Source: Hyposmocoma kahamanoa (Eukaryota > Arthropoda > Insecta > Lepidoptera > Cosmopterigidae). From it: a DNA stretch of 64,000 bases. The stretch is from contig NW_020653337.1 of the NCBI RefSeq assembly GCF_003589595.1, forward strand, positions 5,945,135 through 6,009,134, read 5' to 3'. This document shows positions 54,941 to 64,000 of this stretch, piece after piece. The translations under genes and the position numbers were made by a program. The notes below the pieces were generated by a model that saw nothing but the letters and a program-made list of their open reading frames with translations, was not told the origin of the DNA and did not search any database. The first letter of the stretch is position 1. The number at the start of each line of letters is the position of its first letter.

Positions 54941-55404
54941 ATCTATATATTTTCCTCAGCGATTGATTCAACTCTTTCACTGTTATGCTGAATCATCTAT
55001 AATAGCCATTTGAGGTAGCATAGACTCGTTAACGGTTGGTCCCCACTTACTTTTCAGAACTAATTTGTTCGTACCGTAAACCGTAAGTGACTACACTTGG
55101 TATCTTTTAAAAAAATATTATACATTTCAAGAAATAATTTATTGTATTATTCTTTATAGTCTTTTGTTCTCGTTTCTACATGAATATTCTTTTCAATTCC
55201 CGAAAGTCGGCTCGACCTACTCAAATAGCAAAGTCAATATTAATGCGACCATCGTGCGTCTAAAAATTTATCAGTATCTACCTAATTGTTCGTTCCAGTA
55301 AGGATTATTTTCATAAATATTCATATAGCGATGAATTTGTTTTTCCTGTTACGCTACATAAAAACAAAAAAAAGACAATGTATTAGGTACATAAATAAAA
55401 CTTC
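54941..55404. other. AT-rich intergenic spacer
   Basis: Lies just downstream of the inferred poly(A) site of the host gene. No feature recognised. Confidence 0.5.
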
Positions 55405-57480
55405 ACAAATAAAGATAAAGTGCTTTATTCATTACAGAATACATACAAAACATTAACAATTTCGTGAAGAAATCAAATGTACAAATTTTAAGCCGTAATA
55501 ATGCTTAATTGACGCTTGAAATAAACGCTGTGACAATGTGCTGGAATTATATTAGACGACTAATGCGTAGAAGAAGAGCAATTGTTAGGAAAATAGCTTC
55601 GGTTACATTCGATGCCCTCTAACAACATGTCAGTTCCTTTAAGGCACACCCGGGTCAGGTGTAGGTTTCATGTAAGGTGTCGAAGTGCTTTCTTTCCAAG
55701 GCAAAACAAAGACGATCCATCTGATTTTGAACGAATTAGATTCTACTTCAGATCTTACAAACTCGTCAATAGAATCTTGTACAAAATCATACGTAAATTG
55801 CACAGGACATAGTTTTACTTCTCTACAATTGCTCTAATTCTGGCTCCGCATTTAAATAAATGACTATTTTACATTATCAGTCCTTACTTAATACCTAACA
55901 GATCACCTACGAAGAAAAATTTTGGATTAATGTACTTGTTGTATTTTAACAAATAAATAAGGTAACTTAAGGCCTAAAACTACGCGACAGTCGGCATGCC
56001 GTTTTTTTGGTACACATCTCAGACATTGGTGCTCCTTTTTATATAGTCGATCTACCGACGCCCTTTATCAAAAATACATAAGATTGTATACTGACAATTA
56101 TTAACACATAATACGACGACGTAAGTACAAAGTGTTACAAAAGTAGTAACGTAATGATAATAACGTATATGAAAATACATAACGCACATCAAGTTAGCCA
56201 TCATGATATTTGATGGAATCAATGACAACATGATCAAATTCACTACTTAAAATTGTTGTAGCAATCATTAAAATTTTTGCTGCAACATGCTACAAGGAAA
56301 CAAGTTACATAATCACCTTCAATAACATCTTGTTTAATTCAATCATATTTGTTTAGTGTTCCTTGTCGGAAATTCTTACCACAATTTAAATACTCTTGCC
56401 GTTTTAATCATAACTAGAGATCGGAATAGAAATAATGTACAAAGAAATGGATGACTCCTTTCGAAAACCTCGGAATTATTTTATTGTATTCTGTTGCATA
56501 TTTTTAATGTTGTGGCTCTTACTTTAGCATGGTAATATGTTTAGAAGAAAAAATTTGTAATTGTAAGTGTAAATATTTTTCTCAACATCATTCTATGTGT
56601 ATTATTTAGATAAACAGATATCTGAATGTAATTAATCAATTTAATATGATTACGATGATGAGACAATTTATTTCCGAATGTGTCACGTTGTGTATTTTGT
56701 TACACATTAATTTAGTACTCATATCTCTTATACAGTAGAACTACCATAGCTCAGGACCTATAAGGCCCTGGGCAACAATTTCTAGAAGCGACAAATTTAT
56801 GTACTTAAAAAGCGACCAAAACGTTTAGAGCGCGGCAGACTGTCAGCTATACTTCAGTACCTATCACGCAGTCTTACCCATGTCCTATATAACTGTCATG
56901 GCAGGGACTATTACTATGATTTTTGTAAAAATAGCGAAAATTTACCGGGCTCGCTACGCACGCCATAGTGCGCCTTCCTTCTTAAGTCTATCTGTTCAAG
57001 TCATAGTTTATTGAAATTCGCAAAAAGAGAACGAAAGTTCTTTTGCCGTCGCCTTATTGTTAAAACTGAATGCCGACTACTTTTGTGTTTTCACTCATAT
57101 GCAAAAAATTCGATGCATCAACTTTTAAAACCTCATAAGTCCACTATGATTACATGGATAATTTTAAAACCTCACGTTTTCCCCTCTCATGTGAAATCGT
57201 AAAAAGCGGACAAGGTTTCAATGGTGAGGCGACGATACCTATTTTCGATCAATAATCAAATGTAGGAAAAGTGGCAATCCTAAATATGGTTCCAAATGGG
57301 TCTAATTATCGGACATTGTTAAGAGAAAGTTATAGCGAGCAGGTGTCACAATCAGAGGTAATCTATTTCATCCTATAACCATGTTCATCTTTGTTAGCGA
57401 TCATGATCAATAGTTTACCCGTCTTTATTATAGTTAGAATGTCGGTATACAATCTTCGTATTGTAGTTAAATCAAGAGGA
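55405..57480 (-). other. Inferred 3'UTR of host membrane-protein gene
   Basis: Starts after the stop at 57481-57483 and runs to an AATAAA signal on the minus strand at 55423-55428, so cleavage is expected near 55405. None of the dispersed repeats of this window was recognised over these ~2 kb, which fits transcribed and constrained sequence. Other AATAAA sites inside could give shorter forms. Confidence 0.45.
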
Positions 57481-57565
57481 CTAAACCGCATTGCCAGCAC
57501 TGTGTACGTTGCCGTTGACGCTTAGTGGGATTGTATTGAATTCATCATCGATGTCGTCCGTTTTC
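57481..57565 (-). CDS. Last coding exon of a single-pass membrane protein
   Basis: Preceded on the minus strand by an acceptor TTTTGTTGAACAG. The first base G completes a codon left open by the upstream exon (phase 2). It then encodes KTDDIDDEFNTIPLSVNG and NVHSAGNAV followed by TAG. With the exon at 62694-62778 it gives an Arg codon CGG across the junction and a cytoplasmic tail of about 32 residues, acidic near the membrane. I do not recognise the protein family. Support: exact phase match, splice consensus and stop. Weakness: short exon, no homology check possible here. Confidence 0.65.
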
Positions 57566-58317
57566 CTGTTCAACAAAATATTTATGATTAATTACAAATA
57601 TTAAACATTATTCAAAAAGATAACTATACAAAGTTATTTGTAAAATACTAATAACCCCGCAGGACTATTACTAACATTATAAACAACAACTTTTGTTCCA
57701 TGGCTTTCACAAAATATAATAAATTTACCAAAAATAAACTTATTATCTTATAGTATTTTTACAAATAACCCTGTACATACAGATAAACGTTGATTTTAAT
57801 CAAATTAGCCTATTATTAAATTCATTACTCAAAACGGTTGATGCAATCATTAAAATTCTTGCTACAACCATTGTGCTTGATGTTACAAGGAAACAAGTTA
57901 CATAATCATACGACATCTTGTTTATTTCGATCACAGTGATTTTTCAATAATTCAATGAAAAAAAATTCTATGGATAAAATTAACTGAGCTTCACTACGTA
58001 CATAAATTTATTTACTAAGTAGAAAAATGTTTTCCTTAACATACGGCGTAGGCTTAATATAAGCTAGATTAGACAGCGGACACGTCTAATTGATAGGCTT
58101 GTTAGGACTGTCCATTATTTTTTGTTTCAAGTAGAGGCAACCTCTTTAATTAAGTTACCATATTGATCCTTTTCTACAAAAACTTTTTGCTACTATAATT
58201 AATTTAACAAAGTCAAAATTACCTATACAGATTGTAGCGGAAATAATAAAATGGCATTGACTTGTTTTTGAATTTTTTAATTGATATTTTGTCTTTTATT
58301 ATTTTTTTTTACAATTT
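57566..58317 (-). other. Start of 5.1-kb last intron (3' part)
   Basis: AT-rich intron sequence (intron spans 57566-62693 on the minus strand). No repeat recognised in this part. Confidence 0.5.
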
Positions 58318-58822
58318 ATCTAGTGACGGGACGAACAAAATCGTACGCCTGATGGTAATCTACACGCCTGTCCATAACAGTAGCATTGCCACTCAGAGCT
58401 TTAAATCGAAAAGATTTAAACCTTTAAAAAGGCGCCCGTCACCCTGAGACATAAGTTGACAAGTCCCATGTGCTTGTAATTTCACCAGTATTCTTACCCT
58501 TAAAAACCGGAACACAGTAATGCTGACATTAATTTTCAGGTAAGTTTTTTGTACTCAATTTTGGTGACAATTTTTATTATTTAATTTCTCGAATATATAT
58601 AATGTATCATTGTGAAATATTAAAGAATATTTCAGGTTACCACACTTGAATATTAAATAATACTTCATGATGATAGTCTATAAATATTTAAATAAAAAGA
58701 AACTGTCACCAAAATTGAGTACAAAAAAACTTACCTGAAAATTACCCATTACTGCTTGGCGGCAGAAATAGGTAATACTGCCCTGGACGAACTCTTTTAC
58801 AAGGAGCTCTACTGCTACTAAC
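58318..58822 (-). repeat. Family B repeat, copy 14, split by a MITE
   Basis: AGTGACGGGACGAACAAAATC to GTAATGCTGACATTA, then the MITE, then CATTACTGCTTGGCGGCAG to AAGGAGCTCTACTGCTACTA. Intronic. Confidence 0.8.
58532..58742. mobile_element. TA-flanked MITE (Tc1/mariner-type)
   Basis: 211 bp with near-perfect ~50-bp inverted ends: ATTTTCAGGTAAGTTTTTTG, TACTCAATTTTGGTGACA and the complement. TA lies on both sides (58530-58531, 58743-58744), as for Tc1/mariner insertions. No ORF. A half-copy is at 49877-49966. Confidence 0.85.
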
Positions 58823-59180
58823 ATATCTTATTAAATTAAATGAAAAAAAATACAATTAATAATTATTATCGATATTCAAATCGAACACAGTACACCACTA
58901 ACCACGAGTCTAGCCATAAATAGTATAACAGTTTTATTACAAAATCATAGCGATTTCTTATGTTTTCGCGATTGCTACATTACGAGTGAAGTCATTTTTG
59001 CCTTATCTAAATTACGTACGTTTGTTATTTCAAAAAAACCTACGCGTCGATCTGTTTACAAGTCGCATGGTCAGTCAATCGTGATAATCAATTGGAAAAA
59101 AGTAAAACAATATAATGAAAATGGCGTTATCAAATTATAAAATCATAATAATCAAACCTAAATACATCTGTGACCTAGCC
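58823..59180. other. Intronic AT-rich sequence
   Basis: No feature recognised. Confidence 0.5.
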
Positions 59181-59361
59181 TAAGAGCGCCTTCAAATAAG
59201 ACGCTTATAAGAAGTATTGCAGTGGCGCTACTGTTGTACAGTTGTTGTAAATAAAAAAAAAATACAAATTTGTTGTAAAATTGAGCTGCACAGCCGCGTC
59301 ACGCGCGCGCTACTTTCGCAAACTACTGAATCGCTAAGCGTCTAATTTGAAAGGGCCCTTA
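59181..59361. mobile_element. Short MITE with 27-bp inverted ends
   Basis: TAAGAGCGCCTTCAAATAAG, ACGCTTA at the left; the right end inverted reads TAAGGGCCCTTTCAAATTAG, ACGCTTA. 181 bp, no ORF, no clear target duplication. Intronic. Confidence 0.75.
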
Positions 59362-60225
59362 GAGAAATGTGAATGCAGAAGGCTTGGTCCACAAGATTTA
59401 TTATAGAGATGATAAAAGAGGAAATGGAAAGCTGTAACAAACAATAAAATAATATAAAAAAAAGGTACAATTATTACAAAACACTCCATATAAAACTGAA
59501 CAACACAATATGCGGTACGGTGTGCCAAAATATAGTCGATTTATATAATAATATAAATCGACGTGATGTTTAACAATAAGGAAATGAAGGTGATTAGTGA
59601 TTTATGGGCACGTCTTCTCGTTTCAAGAATTTTGATGCGATTGACGATGGCTCGAACAAACGTAAGTATTGTAAAGGAAAAAGAAATTCGAGAACGATTC
59701 AAAAATTTTTAAAATAAGTGGCCAGTAACCAGAAAAGAGGATGATAGAAAGTTATAACGATGAAGGAGGTCAGCATCGAAATATATGGAAATTATTTTAA
59801 GCACTCAATCTAATCATTCTACCAATTTTAATATGAAGCTCTTATATAAATAAAAAGATAATAAAATATGAAGCATAACTTGTGCAATAAACATAACGAT
59901 GCAAAATAGCACCTAGCAACTTTCAATAGTTGATGTTGCTCGACTTCAATCTTGCGGATATGATTGGATCCGGGCAGTGTTTTACAGTAATTCTATGAAA
60001 TCAGATATTATTTTTTATTGCTTATAATCTCTTCGGCTGTAAAATACACTGTAATATTTATGCTCAGTAGCAGCAGTTGTAAAAAAATAAACAACATAAA
60101 ATGTATTACGTGATGATCAAATGATCTCTCAAGAGAAGTGATCAATTAAACTCAATGTTTAGATATCGATAGAACATCGTTCTATTTTTTAAAGCATTAT
60201 TTTTGCTCTAAATGATTAATTAGAA
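59362..60225. other. Intronic AT-rich sequence
   Basis: 59534-59559 is a small AT-rich palindrome (TCGATTTATA arms). Nothing else recognised. Confidence 0.5.
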
Positions 60226-60321
60226 TTTTTGTTTTCCAGATATTTCGGACCGGTTACTCGCTTCATAGTCACGGGTTGAGTCAACCGTGTAACCGCTTCG
60301 AAATATCGGGAAAACAAAAAA
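60226..60321. repeat. Short foldback element
   Basis: TTTTTGTTTTCCAGATATTT and CGGACCGGTTAC pair with GTAACCGCTTCGAAATATCG and GGAAAACAAAAA. Loop ~30 bp. Intronic. Confidence 0.75.
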
Positions 60322-60486
60322 CTCATACCGTGGTAAGAAACCTGTAATTTGTGATAATCATTTAGTGAACAACCATGAAAAAATCTATTTAGCTTAGCCT
60401 TTTTTGCTCTAACTCAGGTCTTATGTTTTGTACATAAGATCTTTGTCAGATACATAGACGAACAATAGATTTTCACTGCTACTTTC

Positions 60487-60990
60487 TGTTGGCCCAAAGC
60501 GAGGAGACGCGCGGGACTTGTGAGTTGCCCTTTAAATTGGAAGCTATGCCCGGACATGGTCGCAGGACACTGCGACCGGCATTTCCGGCACTAGCTCGGA
60601 TAGCTAGTAGAGGACAAGCTAGATATCCTCCGCTCCTTCCAGCCGTTTCGGTTATTGAGAACGGGTGGGACTCCGTTTTTCGGCGTCTAAAAGTGAGCGT
60701 GCCTTACAGCTCCGCCATCAATGAGGAGATTTGGACGGCTTAGCGGTGACAACTGCTAGTTATACAATGCGCAACCGGAAGTGGGCGTACCTACAGCTCC
60801 AGCACCTATCTGGAAAATAGGGAGGGTACCGTACGCGCAACCGGGGCAACTCACCCGAGGCACTGGCCTCTAGAGAAGAAGTTATTGACAACGGTCTGTG
60901 ACAACCCTGTATTCTGACTGAACTGGGAGCACAGGTTATAGTGCCTTCCCGCATAACCAAGAGGTTGATAGGCAATCATTATAAACAAAA
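60487..60990 (+). repeat. GC-rich repeat family G, copy 3
   Basis: Carries the right two thirds of family G: GCGCGGGACTTGTGAGTTG, AAGCTATGCCCGGACATGG, CTAGATATCCTCCG, TTTTTCGGCGTC, AGTGAGCGTGCCTTACAGCT, CTATCTGGAAAATAG. It ends near ATAACCAAGAGGTTGATAGG, close to where copy 1 ends. An 84-codon open frame here is interrupted in copy 1. Intronic, antisense to the host gene. Confidence 0.7.
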
Positions 60991-61319
60991 GTTATGTAGA
61001 AAAGGTATGGGAGCTGCCCAGCTGCTTTCTGTTACACCTTGTATGTCATAATATTAACGAAACTTGTGTGAAAGTACGGTAATGAAGCAGATTATATTCA
61101 TTTTGTCAGAAATTGACATAACGAATGAACCTTGTCAGTTAATCACAATTAACGCTAATGAAATGGAAATTAACTAAATTTTTCTTGACGAAACTCAAAA
61201 GTTATCGAGAAATAACATTTCTAAGTAATCTTTAATTACTAAAGAACTCAAACTAAGCTAATGAAATAAATTTGAACATGGGTACTGAAAAATAAAAGAA
61301 TTTGTACACGTACAGACGC
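60991..61319. other. Intronic AT-rich sequence
   Basis: No feature recognised. Confidence 0.5.
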
Positions 61320-61480
61320 GGTTATATCTTTGGTTCGTTATTTGGTTCGTTATTTGGTTCGTTATTTGATTCGTTATTTGGTTCGTTATTTGGTTCGCTA
61401 TTTGGTTCGTACTCGCGCTCGTCGTTTGGTTCGTGCTTTGGCACATTCTGTTGTTCGTTCTTTGGATCGCTCTCTGGTTC
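61320..61480 (+). repeat. 12-bp minisatellite
   Basis: About ten units of TTATTTGGTTCG, progressively degenerate to the right (GTCGTTTGGTTCG, TGCTTTGGCAC). Because the unit is a multiple of three, frames stay open and give artificial Asn-Glu-Pro-Asn or Ile-Thr-Asn-Gln repeats on the minus strand; these are not called as genes. Confidence 0.85.
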
Positions 61481-61699
61481 GTATATGATTTCAGCCGCAC
61501 TAATATTAAAAAAGAAAATAAAATCATTGTGCATTGTATTAGGTAGAGACACTCAGAGCACGTTAAGCTTGACACTTTGTACTTTGGATCGATGGAAGGG
61601 GAATGGTCCGCCACCGCGGACAACCGCAGATGGGGCCGTGGATCGTCCACCACGTGACCACAGCCCCGTCCCATGCGGGATGTGGAATCGTGATCATAG
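61481..61699. other. Intronic sequence with a GC-rich patch
   Basis: 61590-61680 is GC-rich with CCACCGCGG and GGGACGGGGC-type motifs, unlike its surroundings. No splice-bounded exon could be made of it; it may belong to the left end of family K. Confidence 0.35.
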
Positions 61700-61795
61700 G
61701 ACCTGTAAAGGGCCCAAAACTTTGGTTTGTTTGAAAAAACAAATATACGCGATTTAAATCGAGAAAAATAGTTTCATTTCCTATACTATATGTTA
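61700..61795 (+). repeat. Family K repeat, copy 2
   Basis: CATAGGACCTGTAAAGGGCC, ACTTTGGTTTGTTTG, AAAAAACAAAT, also seen diverged at 11905-11945 and 63705-63790. Confidence 0.5.
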
Positions 61796-61816
61796 AACAC
61801 TAAAAAACTCGTAGGA

Positions 61817-61817
61817 C

Positions 61818-61874
<57 letters not shown>
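61817..61874. repeat. Compound microsatellite (TA)n(GA)n
   Basis: About 12 TA units followed by about 16 AG units. Confidence 0.95.
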
Positions 61875-61877
<3 letters not shown>

Positions 61878-61895
61878 TAAAAATAAAATAAGTGA

Positions 61896-62086
61896 CACAG
61901 TAATGTTCCGGTTTTGAAGACTTAAAGATGCTGGTGAAATTATAGGCACAATGGACTTGTCAACGGGCATAACGGCAGTACCCTTTAGATCTTTGCGATT
62001 TAATGCTCTGAGTAACTTTACAACTGCTATGGACAGCCATGTCGTTCGCCACCAGGCGCACAACTTGTAAGTCCCGTCACAAAATT
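61896..62086 (+). repeat. Family B repeat, copy 15 (5' truncated)
   Basis: AGTAATGTTCCGGTTTTGAAG to ACAACTTGTAAGTCCCGTCAC. Begins just after the microsatellite. Intronic. Confidence 0.75.
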
Positions 62087-62693
62087 AGAAGACTGACTTT
62101 GGATTTTCTACGATTTATTTGTACGAACCGCCATGAACAACGTACTATGGTAAGCCAAGATAATCACAGAGATTAAAAAAACAGAATTGACAACCTGTCT
62201 CTTTTAAGAAATATAAGTAGACATAAACGTTTACAACTCAATACCGCGCGTACATCGTCGGTGTTTATTAAAAAGGGTGAAAACGTCATTAAAAAAAATT
62301 CCGGGTTTAGTTTTTCACGATGGTTTTAATAAAATATTCACGTCCTGCTTTAAATTCAATATTAAAACTTAAACTTAATTAAAACCAAAATTGAATTTTA
62401 AAATAAGACGTAAATATTATCACGCTCCCTTGAAAAAAAATTCAAAATGGCGCTTTCGCCCTTTCTACAAAACACCGACGGCACGCAAATCGCGCTGCTA
62501 CGCTTGTAGAGAGTTACCATATCTGTCGTTGTCGGGGTACTACAAAAAATTAACCATATAAAACAAAAGACGAGTATGAAAATGTTGATGTATGTACATT
62601 TGGAGAAGAGAAATTCGTCTCTAGGTGGAATTTGGTAAAGATATTTTTGACAAGAACCAAATGTTAAAACAACAGTAACCAATATCAACGTAC
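62087..62693. other. Intronic AT-rich sequence (5' part of intron)
   Basis: The donor site GTACGT of the upstream exon lies at its right edge on the minus strand. No repeat recognised. Confidence 0.5.
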
Positions 62694-62778
62694 CGTTTCC
62701 TGTACTTATAAATAATAAGAACGATGAACGCGTTCCCGATGAACAAGGCCGCTATCAGCAGCGACGGGATCACGATGT
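62694..62778 (-). CDS. Internal exon encoding a transmembrane helix
   Basis: The minus strand has an acceptor TTCATCTCTTTCAG and donor CG/GTACGT bounding an 85-nt exon. Reading with two leading bases, it encodes IVIPSLLIAALFIGNAFIVL, then IIYKYRKR: a ~22-residue hydrophobic helix followed by a basic stop-transfer. Codons are GC-richer (CCG, TCG, CTG, CTG, GCG, GCC) than the surrounding DNA. It enters in phase 1 and leaves in phase 2, matching the last exon at 57481-57565. Inferred topology: extracellular N-terminal part (exons to the right of this window) and a short cytoplasmic tail. Family not recognised. Confidence 0.65.
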
Positions 62779-64000
62779 CTGAAAGAGATGAATGGCATTA
62801 ATGTTCTGTGTAAAAGAAAGAGATAACGCAATGAGTGACAACCAAACGTGATAAGGTCATTCGGTTTCAACTTTTGGTACCTACAATGCTGCTTTATCAC
62901 TTACGTACAAGGTCGAATATTGAAACTATATATAAGAAATCGTACTCTCAATAATAAAATGGCGCAATTCAAAAACTGACATTTTTGGGAAACCGACTAA
63001 ATAAATAAAATAAATCTAAAGTAAAATAGAACTAATACATCGTTATTCATATTAAATAGACTTTTACATATTTGGTACCAGACAAAAAATGCCAAACCGT
63101 CGCCTTACTTTCTGAAACTCGTATCTTATAAAGAGTGATTATTCAGGAGATGGAAACCTATTTATTTTAAATTCTTTTTCAAGGATGTTGATGTGAAATG
63201 TTTGATGAAAAATGTTTGATGTGAAATTAGCCTGCAAAATTTGTATATACAATCCATTTTTTGCATTTCAGTAATTTTGTATATTCTAAATATTTATTAT
63301 TCTCTATTGTAAACTATGTATATTTATTGTTAACTTAGTAAATTTGTATATATATCGTCGCCTCAAACTCGTATCTTAAAGTACAGTAAACTCGTATGTA
63401 ATGTAGCGTAATGTAGCTGTAGCCACGTACGTAAGTTTTTATCAGTGTCCCAGAAACTACTTACTTATCGAATATCACTTTATTAAAGTAAAACAATAAA
63501 TTTATCTTATTATTTTAATCTAATTCTGTTTATGTATAGCTAGGACATGTATAGATGGCAGATAGTTAAGATATCGATAAGAATAATATCAGAAAATATA
63601 ACGAAGTTTAATAAAAATAAAGAATCGTTAAGTTTTAGCAATTGTTTCGCGAATTTTTTTTCTGTTCTAAATCGTATTTCCACTCAGTCAGTCAGTCAGC
63701 CTTGATCATAGGATCTGCATAGACCCTGAACCTTTGATTCATTTGAAAAAACAAATGAACGATTTGAATCCAAAAAAATGTTTCATTTGCGATAAAAACA
63801 AAGAGGTTGTTGAATTAAGGTAAATCTTCTATAATTTCATTACAACTTTTTAGCCTCTTCTACGTTGTTATAGTAATAATAATAAATACTAAAGACTAGC
63901 ATATAAAATGTAATTCTTTCGTCTAGTTCAATCATTGTATAAATCAAATAAAACATTTAAATGGATGAAAATATGTTTTTTTTTTTCTAATAATGTTTTT
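62779..64000. other. Upstream intron sequence, AT-rich
   Basis: Should be the next intron of the host gene. No further exon was found. 63682-63700 is a CAGT tandem and 63705-63790 a diverged family K copy (GATCATAGGATCTGCATAG, GAAAAAACAAATG). Confidence 0.45.

Noticed and set aside
61590..61680. Additional host exon in a GC-rich patch
   Set aside because: No pair of splice sites gives a frame compatible with the phase 2 to phase 2 junction of the two called exons.
61258..61757. Repetitive proteins with NEPN or ITNQ units, and a plus-strand frame of 151 codons
   Set aside because: Produced by a 12-bp minisatellite that keeps frames open on both strands; no start context, splice sites or composition of a gene.
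1..64000. CRISPR array, bacterial operon, Shine-Dalgarno sites or prophage
   Set aside because: Repeats are not regularly spaced, coding sequence is intron-bearing or transposon-derived, and composition and elements are those of an insect genome.

Overview
The window looks like insect nuclear DNA, most likely from a moth or butterfly. It is AT-rich and intron-bearing, and almost everything in it is transposable-element sequence. The retroelement types are typical of insects (CR1/Jockey-like, RTE-like, R1-like), and tRNA-derived SINEs are common. A short TTAGG-type telomere motif is present. No bacterial operon, CRISPR array, rRNA gene or convincing functional tRNA gene was seen. The Lepidoptera assignment is an inference from repeat style, not proof.

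Layout. 1-2.57 kb holds a short repeat, a SINE and an RT remnant. 2.57-7.2 kb is a nearly complete CR1/Jockey-type non-LTR retrotransposon on the minus strand with both ORFs open; ORF2 (endonuclease-RT) has no AUG ahead of its conserved start. 7.2-26.6 kb is a mosaic of SINEs, a ~290-bp dispersed repeat (here family B), an ACCGAC-ended repeat (family H), MITEs and foldback elements, scrambled RTE/R1-type fragments and a 400-N assembly gap (19222-19621). 26.65-29.33 kb is a decayed hAT element of the ZBED/FAM200-like type without its BED finger. 32.7-35.7 kb is a decayed non-LTR element. 39.2-40.2 kb is an RTE-like RT with a destroyed catalytic motif. 43.0-43.9 kb is a 5'-truncated non-LTR copy with target-site duplications. 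45.94-48.2 kb is a mariner-like element split by a CR1-like insertion. 51.9-53.1 kb and 60.5-61.0 kb carry a GC-rich repeat (family G) that I cannot name.

The only convincing host gene is on the minus strand at the right end. An 85-nt exon (62694-62778) encodes a transmembrane helix plus a basic stop-transfer. It is followed after a 5.1-kb, repeat-filled intron by an 85-nt coding part of the last exon (57481-57565). Splice phases match (2 to 2), and a TE-poor 3'UTR of about 2 kb ends at an AATAAA near 55.4 kb. The product is the C-terminus of a type I-like membrane protein of unknown identity; its 5' exons lie beyond the window.

The main biology is layered transposition: SINE in family B, SINE in SINE, hAT MITE in family H, MITE with an 8-bp TSD in family H, retroelement in RTE, retroelement in mariner, and a TA-flanked MITE in family B in the host intron. 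No new defence or metabolic system was found. The most unusual signals are the AUG-less ORF2, the scattered perfect short hairpins, the family G repeats and an R1-type fragment next to telomere-like sequence.
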